Assembly: GCA_002455915.1 (NCBI GenBank)
Contig: DKLU01000033.1
Location: 1-10,066 of the forward strand
Length of the DNA stretch: 10,066 nt
Reading direction: 5' to 3'
From: Chryseobacterium sp. UBA6632
Lineage (GTDB): Bacteria; Bacteroidota; Bacteroidia; Flavobacteriales; Weeksellaceae
The position numbers were made by a program, and so were the translations under genes. Shown one piece after another: positions 1 through 6,311 of this stretch; the stretch's first letter is position 1; each line of letters opens with the position of its first letter. The notes beneath the pieces were generated by a model. The model was not told the origin of the DNA. It made no database searches and saw only the letters and a program-made list of their open reading frames with translations.

Positions 1-1
1 C

Positions 2-2416
2 GGTGTTGCCACACTTTATTTCAATAATGCTTATGCTCAGGAAACTCCGCAGGATTCCACAAGATCTGCATCTATTGAGCAGGTTGTCATCACCGGGAAT
101 TCTAATCCAAAAAAGAAAATAGAATCCAGCACTGCAATTTCTACGTTTAGTGCGAAAGAAATTCAGAAGCAAAACCCGATCAGTGCCGCAGCTTTACTAC
201 AAAGAGTTCCGGGATTTGCGGTTGAAACGTCTGGTGGAGAGGTGGGAAATAACCTTTTTGCAAGAGGGATTCCTTCCGCAGGGGCATATGAATTTGTACA
301 AGTACAGGAAGATGGGCTGCCGGTTTTTGAAGATGGAGCTCTGCAGTTTGCGAATGCTGATAATTTCTTCCGTGTAGATAATTCGGTGAGCCGTCTTGAA
401 GCTTTGAGAGGGGGATCAGGATCCATTTATGCTACTAATTCTCCCGGGGGATTGATCAATTTTATTACTAAAGAAGGAAGCAACGATTTCAAAGGAACGG
501 CGAAATTAGAAACCAGTACTTATGGCTTAATGCGTACCGATGTCAACTTGGGAGGTGCGTTGGTGAAAGATAAATTATTCTTTAATGTTGGTGGCTTCTA
601 CAGAACAGATGACGGAATTAGAAAAACAGGTTTTAAAGCCAATAATGGAGGGCAAATTCGAATGAATCTGAAATATGTTTTCGATAAAGGATATGCTAAG
701 GTTTATTATAAAAAACTGGACGACCGAAATACCTTCTTCCTTCCGATTCCTTTAGTGCAAAACGGAAATAAACTGAAAGGTTTTCAGGGGTTTGATCCGA
801 ATTACGGAACATATAGCTACAGAGCAATTAGTCAGTTGAATATTCCTCAAGCGGGAGGTGGTTTTTTTAGCAGGAATTTAGAAGATGGAATTCATCCGAA
901 AGTTGATGTTTTAGGAGCTGAGTTTAAGTACGATTTGGGGAATAATTTTTCTGTCATCAACAAAACGAGATACACCAATATCAATATGAATTATACCGGA
1001 ATTTTCCCTTCCGGCGGACCACAGTTAGCGACAGATTTTGCTAATGACAATGGGATTGCAGGGAATAATTTTCAGTATTCGTCGGTAAGTTCAGGAGCTA
1101 TTGTCAATCCTCAATATGTTCAGAAATTGGGCTTTTGGGCAATTGATAAGCAGATGAATAATTTTGTGAACGACTTACAACTTAATTATAAATTTGATAA
1201 AGGAAATGTGACGGCAGGTTTTTATAAGTCTAACTGGAAATCTCATCAAAACTGGAACTGGAGCAATATTCTGACCACGGCGACCGACAGACCTGAGTTA
1301 CTGAATTTGGTTGATTCTTCATTAAATCCTACTGATGTCGGTTATTCTAAAACCTATAACGGTGTAACTGATATGTCTTTCTTAATCAGAGATTCTCAGA
1401 TTCAGGGAAGTTTGAATGATCTTTATCTGAATTTAGATTATAATATTACGGATGCTTTAAGTTTCAACGGAGGAATTCGTTACAGTCGAGATTTTTACAA
1501 AGGATATGGCGTAAATACCACAACTTCAAATCTTAATAATTCTGGATTGACTGTAGATGGAACTCATGGTTTTGAGACTACAACGGCTGATGATAATATG
1601 TCTGTGTTAGGAAATAAATACACCTATTGGAATTATGATGTGAATAAGGTTTCGTTTACCACGGCTTTAAATTATAAAATCAACAGCGAAAATGCAGTGT
1701 ATGCCCGTTTTTCCAATGGTTTCAGATCTCCGAATGAAGAAGCATATTATAATAATATGAATGATCTTTCGGCGATAAAACCTGTAACGACCAATCAGTT
1801 GGAGATTGGGTACAAATATTATTCAAGAGCATTTGATATTGCGGTGATTCCGTTCTATTCAACATTGAAAAATCTTTCGTTTACTGATATTTTCTCAAAC
1901 GGAACTTCTGAAAATAAATTTGCCAACACCACCAATATCGGGGTTGAATTGGAAGGATATGCAAGATTATTTAATAATGTGCTCGAGCTGACTTTCAACG
2001 GAACGATTCAAAATCCAAAATATAAAGATTTTACGGGGCGAAATGCAGACGGAAGTTCTTTTAATTATGACGGAAATGCCGTAAGAAGAATGCCGAAATT
2101 CTATTTCAATATTTCTCCTGCGGTAAATATTACGAAACAATGGAGAGCGTATGTAAGTATGAATTATTACGGAAAACGTTTTCAGGATGAGGTTAATTCG
2201 GAAAATAACAGTCTTCCTTCATTCTCGGAATTTGGTGCAGGAACTTCTTATCAGTTAGGAAAAATCCGTTTTGCAATAGATGGAACGAATATCTTTAACA
2301 CGATTGGAATTACAGAGGGTGATCCAAGATCTCCATTAACGGGAACCGGCGATATCAGAATGGCAAGACCAATTATGGGAGCGGCTGCAAGAGCGTCTGT
2401 TACTTTAGATTTCTAA
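2..2416 (+). CDS. TonB-dependent outer-membrane receptor (5' end missing)
   Basis: Outer-membrane active transporter driven by TonB-ExbBD; the substrate cannot be read from the sequence. The frame is open from base 2, so the start codon lies upstream of the window and 804 residues are visible. The first 12 visible residues end in NNAYA followed by QE, which looks like the end of a signal peptide. A TonB-box-like EQVVITG follows at visible residues 26-32, then a plug domain to about residue 165 (LLQRVPGF, LFARGIP, a run ending LEALRGGSGSIYATNSPGG) and a long beta-barrel rich in aromatic and Asn residues. It ends ASVTLDF with a terminal Phe, the usual outer-membrane insertion signal. There is no room between signal peptide and TonB box for the CarboxypepD_reg domain of SusC-type receptors, and no SusD partner follows (the next gene is on the other strand). 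This favours a siderophore, heme or small-solute receptor over a glycan SusC. An internal ATG/GTG start near 242 would remove half the plug and is not the real start. Confidence 0.93.
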   Translation, partial: GVATLYFNNAYAQETPQDSTRSASIEQVVITGNSNPKKKIESSTAISTFSAKEIQKQNPISAAALLQRVPGFAVETSGGEVGNNLFARGIPSAGAYEFVQVQEDGLPVFEDGALQFANADNFFRVDNSVSRLEALRGGSGSIYATNSPGGLINFITKEGSNDFKGTAKLETSTYGLMRTDVNLGGALVKDKLFFNVGGFYRTDDGIRKTGFKANNGGQIRMNLKYVFDKGYAKVYYKKLDDRNTFFLPIPLVQNGNKLKGFQGFDPNYGTYSYRAISQLNIPQAGGGFFSRNLEDGIHPKVDVLGAEFKYDLGNNFSVINKTRYTNINMNYTGIFPSGGPQLATDFANDNGIAGNNFQYSSVSSGAIVNPQYVQKLGFWAIDKQMNNFVNDLQLNYKFDKGNVTAGFYKSNWKSHQNWNWSNILTTATDRPELLNLVDSSLNPTDVGYSKTYNGVTDMSFLIRDSQIQGSLNDLYLNLDYNITDALSFNGGIRYSRDFYKGYGVNTTTSNLNNSGLTVDGTHGFETTTADDNMSVLGNKYTYWNYDVNKVSFTTALNYKINSENAVYARFSNGFRSPNEEAYYNNMNDLSAIKPVTTNQLEIGYKYYSRAFDIAVIPFYSTLKNLSFTDIFSNGTSENKFANTTNIGVELEGYARLFNNVLELTFNGTIQNPKYKDFTGRNADGSSFNYDGNAVRRMPKFYFNISPAVNITKQWRAYVSMNYYGKRFQDEVNSENNSLPSFSEFGAGTSYQLGKIRFAIDGTNIFNTIGITEGDPRSPLTGTGDIRMARPIMGAAARASVTLDF

Positions 2417-2442
2417 ACAACTAGTTTTTTATATTTAAATTG

Positions 2443-2473
2443 AAAAACCGTCGGAAATTTTCTGACGGTTTTT
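2443..2473. terminator. Bidirectional rho-independent terminator
   Basis: Inverted repeat with arms AAAAACCGTC (2443-2452) and GACGGTTTTT (2464-2473) around an 11-nt loop. A T-rich run follows on the plus strand (TTTTTGTTATTTTTT), and the A-run on the left arm gives a U-tract in the other direction. It lies 26 bp after the receptor stop and between two convergent genes, so it can serve both. Confidence 0.85.
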
Positions 2474-2488
2474 GTTATTTTTTAAGAG

Positions 2489-2582
2489 ATGCTTCGACTT
2501 CGCTCAGCATGACATCGCTAAAAATAGATTGCTAATAAAGAAGTTAGTATTAGAAATGTCATGCTGAGCGGAGTCGAAGCAT
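2489..2582. repeat. Long inverted-repeat intergenic element (MITE/REP-like)
   Basis: Two 27-bp arms (2489-2515 and 2556-2582) are reverse complements with one mismatch, separated by 40 bp. The left arm carries TTCGACTTCGCTCAGCATGA and the right arm its complement with C in place of one T. The element encodes nothing and sits between convergent genes just beyond a terminator. A related solo half-copy lies at 5624-5658. The family resembles dispersed palindromic elements of flavobacterial intergenic regions (inference). As RNA it would form a strong hairpin on either strand. Confidence 0.8.
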
Positions 2583-2612
2583 TCAAAAGTTATTGAGTTT
2601 AAATTCTAGTTT

Positions 2613-3251
2613 TTACTTAAAAAACGGATTATACTGCTTCTCAAACCCAATACTCGTAGGATTTCCGTGTCCTGATAAAACCTGTGTTTCATCATCAAGA
2701 ATGAAAAGTTTGGTTTTAATTCCGTTGATAAGTTGTTCGTGATTTCCTTTGTAAAGATCGGTTCTTCCGATGCTTTCTTCAAACAGAACATCACCGGAGA
2801 TCATGAATTTTCTACGGTCATTATGATACACAATGCTTCCTGGAGAATGCCCCGGAACATGATAAATCTTAAATTCTTCACCATCAAGATCAATGGTTTC
2901 TCCCTCATTAATGTATTCGATGTCTACATTTACGGGTTCTAATGGGAAACCAAATCTCATTCCGCTTGCCTGAAGCATATCCAAAACTTCCTGATCGTCT
3001 TCGTGCATAGTGACAGGAACTTTAAATGTATCGTATGCCCATTGAAGACCCAAAACATGATCGATATGAGCATGGGTTAAAAGAATTTTCTGAATTTTCA
3101 ATCTGTTTTCTGAAATAAATTTGTCGATAAGCTGAGTTTCCTGCTCATTCATATTTCCCGGATCGATAATCCATGCATTTTTATTTTCATTATAAAGTAC
3201 ATATGTATTTTCGCTTGCAAAATTGAATACGAAACGCTGAATCTGAAGCAT
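2613..3251 (-). CDS. MBL-fold metallo-hydrolase (glyoxalase II / YcbL-like)
   Basis: Predicted cytosolic binuclear-metal hydrolase of 212 residues. Metal ligands are all present: THAHIDH (H60, H62, D64, H65), H135 in VPGHSPGS, D154 in SGDVLF and H195 in SGHG. The GRTDL motif after the Asp ligand and the short length fit small glyoxalase II-like (YcbL-type) enzymes, which cleave S-lactoylglutathione or related thioesters; the true substrate is not visible. The reading frame extends 12 codons further to a GTG at 3287, but a TACATTTG promoter element (3275-3282) lies inside that extension, so I take ATG at 3251 (MLQIQRFVFN). It stands alone, convergent with the TonB receptor and divergent from the plug gene. 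Confidence 0.9.
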   Translation of the reverse strand: MLQIQRFVFNFASENTYVLYNENKNAWIIDPGNMNEQETQLIDKFISENRLKIQKILLTHAHIDHVLGLQWAYDTFKVPVTMHEDDQEVLDMLQASGMRFGFPLEPVNVDIEYINEGETIDLDGEEFKIYHVPGHSPGSIVYHNDRRKFMISGDVLFEESIGRTDLYKGNHEQLINGIKTKLFILDDETQVLSGHGNPTSIGFEKQYNPFFK

Positions 3252-3274
3252 AAGCTGAATGTTTTTTATTGAAA

Positions 3275-3282
3275 CAAATGTA
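3275..3282 (-). promoter_or_regulatory. -7 promoter element for the MBL hydrolase
   Basis: Read on the minus strand this is TACATTTG, a full match to the Bacteroidota -7 consensus TAnnTTTG. It lies 23 bp upstream of the ATG at 3251, giving a short 5' UTR. I see no clear -33 TTG at the expected distance. It also argues against the upstream GTG start. Confidence 0.55.
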
Positions 3283-3385
3283 GCCACAAAAGTTTTGTTT
3301 TAAAATATTTTAATAAATTTTTAATTTGAATATATTTAAAGAGATAAACCTCTCTATCTTTTATGGTTTAAAAACCTTTTTTCGT

Positions 3386-3393
3386 TATCTTCG
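3386..3393 (+). promoter_or_regulatory. -7 promoter element for the T9SS plug gene
   Basis: TATCTTCG matches TAnnTTTG at all but one position and lies only 5 bp before the ATG at 3399. The transcript would be nearly leaderless, a common arrangement in flavobacteria. The -33 element is unclear. Confidence 0.5.
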
Positions 3394-3398
3394 TCATA

Positions 3399-4610
3399 AT
3401 GAAAACTTTGCAATTATTTTTACTTTCTATAGGTGGTTTAATGCTTGGGCAGAAAATCCAGAGTATCCAATTATTCAATCCTCAGACGAATGATGAAACG
3501 CCGGTGATTAATTTCAATCAGCAGTTGGTGTTGAGTTTTGATGATCTTACGAATTCAAGCGAGATTTATCGATATACACTGAAACATTATGATAGAAACT
3601 GGGAAGATGACAATCTCTTTTTTACTGAATTTGCAAACGGAAGTCTAAACGGTTTGCTGGATCGCTTCGAATATTCATTTAATACACTGCAGCCCTATAC
3701 CCATTACAAACTGAATTTTCCGAATGATAAAATGCAGCCGAAAGTTTCAGGGAATTTTGAGCTGATCGTTTATAAAGATTCTGCAGAAAAACCTTTGTTT
3801 AAAAGGAGGTTTTATGTGGTTGAAGATAATGCCACGATGGCTTTAAATGTTACGCGATTTGCAGATGCTAAAAATCCGAATGCCAACCAAAGAGTAGAGA
3901 TACAGGCGGTTGCAAAAGGTGGTGATCTTACTTCAAATGTAAATTCTGTTACGGTAAACGTGATGCAGAATAACAACCCAAATGTTACGGTAAATAATCT
4001 AAGGCCAAGTACAACATTAGGAAACAAACTGCTTTTCCAGCAAATGAATCTTGTTTTTCCTGGAAATAATGAATTTTATTATTTCGATAATAAAAATATG
4101 AATATGGCTGCCGATATGGTAAACTCGGTTGAGGTAAAAGACGGGGTAAACTATACTTACCTTCATCCCGTTTGGGCATATCCATTGAATTATCAATATC
4201 AGCCGGATGTAAACGGAGCGTGGTATTACCGTAGAAATGATTTGGGATTGGAAAGAAATGCGGAGAGAGAAGCAGATTATTCTTGGGTATATTTTTCACT
4301 GGATTCGGAACCTTTGAATAAAGAGATTTATGTCTTGGGCGGATTTAATGATTTTAAACCCAGCAAAGAATTCCAGATGCAGTATGATGAACAGAATAAA
4401 AAATATGTGGCGAAAATTTTCCTGAAACAAGGTTTTTACAACTATATTTTGGCGACAAAAGAAGCAAACGGAACATTAAATTTTGGTGAGATCAACGGAA
4501 ATTTTTGGCAAACAGAAAACCTTTATCAGGCCTTTATGTATTACAAACCTTTCGGTAGAAACTATGACGGATTGATAAGCTATGGAGAATTCAGAACGCC
4601 TGTGAAATAA
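3399..4610 (+). CDS. Type IX secretion system plug-family protein (DUF5103)
   Basis: Exported protein of 403 residues with a signal peptide (MKTLQLFLLSIGGLMLGQ; cleavage likely near residue 17-18, no lipobox Cys). The N-terminal half carries family hallmarks: YTLKHYDRNW (59-68), an EFANGS segment, a D-x-x-EYSFNT-x-x-PYTHYKLNFPN stretch (89-109) and SGNFELIVY (117-125). The C-terminal part has an Ig-like/E-set appearance (YVLGGFNDFKPS, 311-322, followed by LKQGFYNYIL), reminiscent of carbohydrate-binding CBM48-type folds (inference). Plug proteins of this family block the periplasmic mouth of the SprA translocon in the type IX secretion system. Its presence implies a T9SS elsewhere in the genome, since no other component is here. 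Start chosen at ATG 3399 because it begins the signal peptide and directly follows a promoter element. It ends at its own terminator and appears monocistronic. Confidence 0.88.
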   Translation: MKTLQLFLLSIGGLMLGQKIQSIQLFNPQTNDETPVINFNQQLVLSFDDLTNSSEIYRYTLKHYDRNWEDDNLFFTEFANGSLNGLLDRFEYSFNTLQPYTHYKLNFPNDKMQPKVSGNFELIVYKDSAEKPLFKRRFYVVEDNATMALNVTRFADAKNPNANQRVEIQAVAKGGDLTSNVNSVTVNVMQNNNPNVTVNNLRPSTTLGNKLLFQQMNLVFPGNNEFYYFDNKNMNMAADMVNSVEVKDGVNYTYLHPVWAYPLNYQYQPDVNGAWYYRRNDLGLERNAEREADYSWVYFSLDSEPLNKEIYVLGGFNDFKPSKEFQMQYDEQNKKYVAKIFLKQGFYNYILATKEANGTLNFGEINGNFWQTENLYQAFMYYKPFGRNYDGLISYGEFRTPVK

Positions 4611-4643
4611 TTTTTAATTAAAGATATTTTTAACGAAAATAAA

Positions 4644-4675
4644 AAAGCCTTACAATGTATTTATTGTAAGGCTTT
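4644..4675. terminator. Bidirectional rho-independent terminator
   Basis: Perfect 13-bp arms AAAGCCTTACAAT (4644-4656) and ATTGTAAGGCTTT (4663-4675) around a 6-nt loop, with flanking A-run and T-run. It ends the plug gene on the plus strand and the toxin-antitoxin transcript on the minus strand. Confidence 0.9.
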
Positions 4676-4722
4676 AATATAATAATACTAGTCTTGAAAT
4701 ATAATTATGTAATCAAATAATT

Positions 4723-4977
4723 CTAATCTTCTTTAAAAATAGCAGTAATAAAAAGGTTCTCCTCGTTTTCAAAAACATAATGAATATTCACTGGGAAATT
4801 CTGCATTTTGTTAACTGCAATATCACTTGATTTTGCGACAGAATTTTCCGAAATTTCATTGATAGATGTTTTCAGATCTTCCAAAAAATCGATTCCTTTA
4901 TTTTCTTTTTCAGCATTAAAAACCCGCATAAGCAGCCTTATGTCATTCTTTGCAATCGAAGAGAGAAGAATTTTCAT
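4723..4977 (-). CDS. RelE/ParE-superfamily toxin-like protein
   Basis: 84-residue protein with the outline of a RelE/ParE fold: MKILLSSIAKNDI at the N-terminus, an amphipathic region with a GIDFLEDL segment (29-36) like the G-x-x-F-L-x-x-L helix of ParE proteins, and a final sheet QNFPVNIHYVFENEENLFIT (residues 59-78) matching the usual KFPF-x-IHY pattern. ParE toxins act on gyrase and RelE toxins cleave mRNA; which applies here cannot be told. Two things are odd. The Arg-rich strand that normally precedes the FP motif is replaced by AKSSDIAVNKM, and the protein stops at IFKED, lacking the usual C-terminal H/R-x-x-R-x-P tail. It may therefore be a weakened or divergent toxin. Its ATG follows the antitoxin stop by 3 nt, consistent with translational coupling. 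Confidence 0.7.
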   Translation of the reverse strand: MKILLSSIAKNDIRLLMRVFNAEKENKGIDFLEDLKTSINEISENSVAKSSDIAVNKMQNFPVNIHYVFENEENLFITAIFKED

Positions 4978-4980
4978 CAG

Positions 4981-5208
4981 TTAAGCACAGTTCTTTTTGA
5001 GTTCAGAAATGTTTTCAAAAAAATCTAGTTTTGTTTTCGGATTTTCCTGATGGAACTGAATTCTGTATAACACCTCATCGATCTGAAACTGCGGAACAGA
5101 AATTCTGTTATTAGTTTCTAAATTTTCTACCATTTTCGCTAAAGTTTCCAACAATTCGGGAGTGAAACTTTCAATCTTGTGCTGTAAAATTTGGGCAGTT
5201 GCATTCAT
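4981..5208 (-). CDS. Antitoxin-like protein of an addiction module
   Basis: 75-residue protein immediately upstream of the ParE-like toxin gene. The first 30 residues are a leucine-rich helix (SFTPELLETLAKMVENL). The C-terminal part, SVPQFQIDEVLYRIQFHQEN followed by PKTKLDFFENISELKKN, resembles the R-x-x-x-x-x-x-N/G-x-x-K-x-x-x-W/F-x-x-x-x-x-x-L tail of small addiction-module antitoxins that wrap around RelE/ParE toxins (family resemblance, inference). The frame is open to a TTG at 5277, but that would lie in the promoter, so ATG 5208 is chosen. Antitoxins of such pairs usually repress their own operon. I saw no clear operator palindrome between promoter and start. Confidence 0.68.
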   Translation of the reverse strand: MNATAQILQHKIESFTPELLETLAKMVENLETNNRISVPQFQIDEVLYRIQFHQENPKTKLDFFENISELKKNCA

Positions 5209-5248
5209 CCTTTTAATTTTTAAGGTTGATGATGTTGTTTTGATGGGG

Positions 5249-5278
5249 TAAAGGTATGAAAAATAATTTAATTTCAAA
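5249..5278 (-). promoter_or_regulatory. Promoter of the toxin-antitoxin pair
   Basis: On the minus strand TTTG (5275-5278), an 18-bp spacer and TACCTTTA (5249-5256) form a good Bacteroidota -33/-7 pair (consensus TTTG and TAnnTTTG). It ends 40 bp before the antitoxin ATG. Confidence 0.65.
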
Positions 5279-5356
5279 TATTTTATTTAAAATAATAGGG
5301 GTGTATTTTGTTTTTAATTAAAAATTTGAACTAACGGGTGTTTTTTTTAAGGGGTG

Positions 5357-5386
5357 TTGTGTTGTTTTTATTTTTTTTTAACCTTG
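5357..5386 (+). promoter_or_regulatory. Possible promoter without a downstream ORF
   Basis: TTG (5357-5359), a 19-bp spacer and TAACCTTG (5379-5386) resemble a Bacteroidota promoter with one mismatch in the -7 element. No protein frame follows. If real it would drive an untranslated transcript into the candidate origin region. In AT-rich DNA such matches arise by chance. Confidence 0.25.
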
Positions 5387-5623
5387 CGACACTTGAACTT
5401 TCTTAAAAATAAATTCTTTAGAAGTTAAAGTTATCCATAAAGTCAGTTTTTTATTTTAATCACATTCTTTATTTCTTAAAATCTTCTTTCCATTGGTCAT
5501 TCTGAAAGGATCTAGAATTGAATCTTCTTCATTATTTTCTAATACTATGTTTAGATCCCTACGGAGATGAGAAATGGAGTGGTTGTCAATTGAGACCATG
5601 TTTAAAATTTAGATATTTGAGAT

Positions 5624-5658
5624 TTTTCGACTCCACTGCGTTTCGCTCAAAATGACAC
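5624..5658 (+). repeat. Solo half-copy of the dispersed palindromic repeat
   Basis: The stretch reads TTTTCGACTCCACTGCG and then TTTCGCTCAAAATGACAC. It shares TTCGACT, CGCTCA and ATGACA in order with the left arm of the element at 2489-2515, with about 9 extra bases in the middle. The sequence just after it (GGAATTAGAAAT) also resembles the end of that element's loop (AGTATTAGAAAT), after which the right arm is missing. It is best read as a decayed or one-armed member of the same or a sister family. Confidence 0.55.
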
Positions 5659-5745
5659 CCCTGTAAAATTGGAATTAGAAATTTAAACCGACTTTGAATT
5701 GTGAAAAGAAATAACCCACAAAAATTTTATTCAAAATAATTAATG

Positions 5746-5767
5746 AAAAAAGTTATCCACAATATCA
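5746..5767 (+). repeat. Direct repeat copy 1 around a DnaA box
   Basis: 22-bp unit AAAAAAGTTATCCACAAT followed by ATCA; it matches the copy at 5976-5997 at 21 of 22 positions. The conserved bases extend on both sides of the 9-bp DnaA box, so the two sites are more alike than chance matches to a box would be. Confidence 0.7.
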
Positions 5768-5975
5768 CCTTTTTGTAATGATACTGAATTGTGATTTTTA
5801 TTATCAATTAATTTTGACGGAGCTTTTTAGATATAAATGTTTTGATTATTAGTTATTTAATAACAATTACTCTTATGAAAAGAGATTGTGAAAAGTGAAT
5901 TCAAAAGATAGTTTTCCACAGACGGATTTTCAGAATAATTATTTCGATCGATTTTTTAGGTGAAATGACGTGGGA

Positions 5976-5997
5976 AAAAAAGTTATCCACAATGTCA
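5976..5997 (+). repeat. Direct repeat copy 2 around a DnaA box
   Basis: AAAAAAGTTATCCACAAT followed by GTCA, the partner of 5746-5767 with a single A/G difference. It lies 40 bp before the first palindrome of the array that starts at 6037. Confidence 0.7.
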
Positions 5998-6036
5998 TGT
6001 TTTCGAATCGAACTTTCTTTTGTGAAAAAATAAATC

Positions 6037-6255
6037 TCGTCTGAGTCTCAGACGAGTCAAAATATTTTCCTGTCATCTGAAGTTCAGACGGAGCAAACTA
6101 AAAGTGGTTGAAGCAAGTTTTACTTTCAGACGATAAGAACCAATAGTGATTGAAGCTTTCTGAGACTCAGACGAACAAAACCAAAACAGGTTGAGGTTTT
6201 CTGATGTTCAGACGACGTAAACATATATTAATTGAGAGATTCTGAAACTCAGACG
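6037..6255. repeat. Array of six palindromic motifs at about 41-bp period
   Basis: The core TCTGAnnnTCAGACG recurs at 6040, 6076, 6118 (degenerate left half, TTTTACTTTCAGACG), 6159, 6200 and 6241, giving steps of 36, 42, 41, 41 and 41 bp. The first copy extends to a perfect palindrome with 9-bp arms TCGTCTGAG and CTCAGACGA around one T (6037-6055). The linkers are also related (A-rich part, then TTGAAG/TTGAGG in four of them), so this is a diverged tandem repeat whose core is best kept. A further CAGACG sits at 5919-5924 overlapping a DnaA-like box. The 41-bp step is close to four helical turns, putting all cores on one DNA face, which fits binding by a dimeric protein. It is not a CRISPR: the conserved core is only 15 bp and the spacers are similar to each other. 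Confidence 0.8.
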
Positions 6256-6284
6256 CGATAAACAAAATATTTTGACAAAAAAAT

Positions 6285-6304
6285 AACCTCCATTGCTGGA
6301 GGTT
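6285..6304 (-). terminator. Terminator of the nfu-hemH operon
   Basis: Arms AACCTCCA (6285-6292) and TGGAGGTT (6297-6304) around a 4-nt loop. Read on the minus strand it is followed by a U-tract from the A-run at 6277-6283, and it lies 7 bp after the hemH stop codon. Confidence 0.88.
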
Positions 6305-6311
6305 TTATCTT

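Larger units (their letters stand above)
5431..5991 (+). other. Candidate chromosomal replication origin: DnaA-box cluster
   Basis: Two perfect DnaA boxes TTATCCACA occur at 5753-5761 and 5983-5991. One-mismatch boxes are TTATCCATA (5431-5439) and TTTTCCACA (5912-5920), and a weaker TAACCCACA is at 5712-5720. All point the same way. The words TGTGAAAAG/TGTGAAAAA recur at about 5700, 5887 and 6021. The stretch is AT-rich, gene-free and bordered by a regular palindrome array, which is how bacterial oriC regions are often built. Against this, dnaA, dnaN or other usual origin neighbours are not in the window, and Bacteroidota origins often lie away from dnaA, so gene context neither helps nor excludes. 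DnaA recognition of TTATCCACA is established; the origin role here is inference. Confidence 0.45.
5209..6311. other. Long non-coding region between the TA pair and hemH
   Basis: About 1.1 kb with no credible protein gene on either strand; stops are frequent in all frames and the few ATGs open only very short frames. From left to right it holds the TA promoter (5249-5278), a T-rich stretch with three GGGTGT words (near 5298, 5336 and 5351), a possible plus-strand promoter (5357-5386), DnaA-box-like sequences (5431-5991), a solo dispersed repeat (5624-5658), the palindrome array (6037-6255) and the hemH terminator (6285-6304). This length without genes is out of line with the compact surroundings and suggests a cis-acting or RNA function. 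Confidence 0.8.

Noticed and set aside
3252..3287. GTG start at 3287 for the MBL hydrolase
   Set aside because: A full-match promoter element (3275-3282) lies inside the extension, and the family N-terminus begins at the ATG at 3251.
3985..4299. 104-residue minus-strand frame inside the T9SS plug gene
   Set aside because: It is a shadow of the real gene, with no promoter, domain or plausible composition.
5209..5277. TTG start at 5277 for the antitoxin
   Set aside because: It falls within the -33/-7 promoter pair, and the added residues have no family resemblance.
5558..5600. Left arm for the solo repeat at 5624 (GGAGTGGTTGTCAATTGAGA)
   Set aside because: It shares only scattered bases with the reverse complement of the solo copy and is not a convincing arm.
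6037..6255. CRISPR array
   Set aside because: The conserved core is about 15 bp, one copy is half lost, and the spacers of about 26 bp resemble each other; no cas gene is present.
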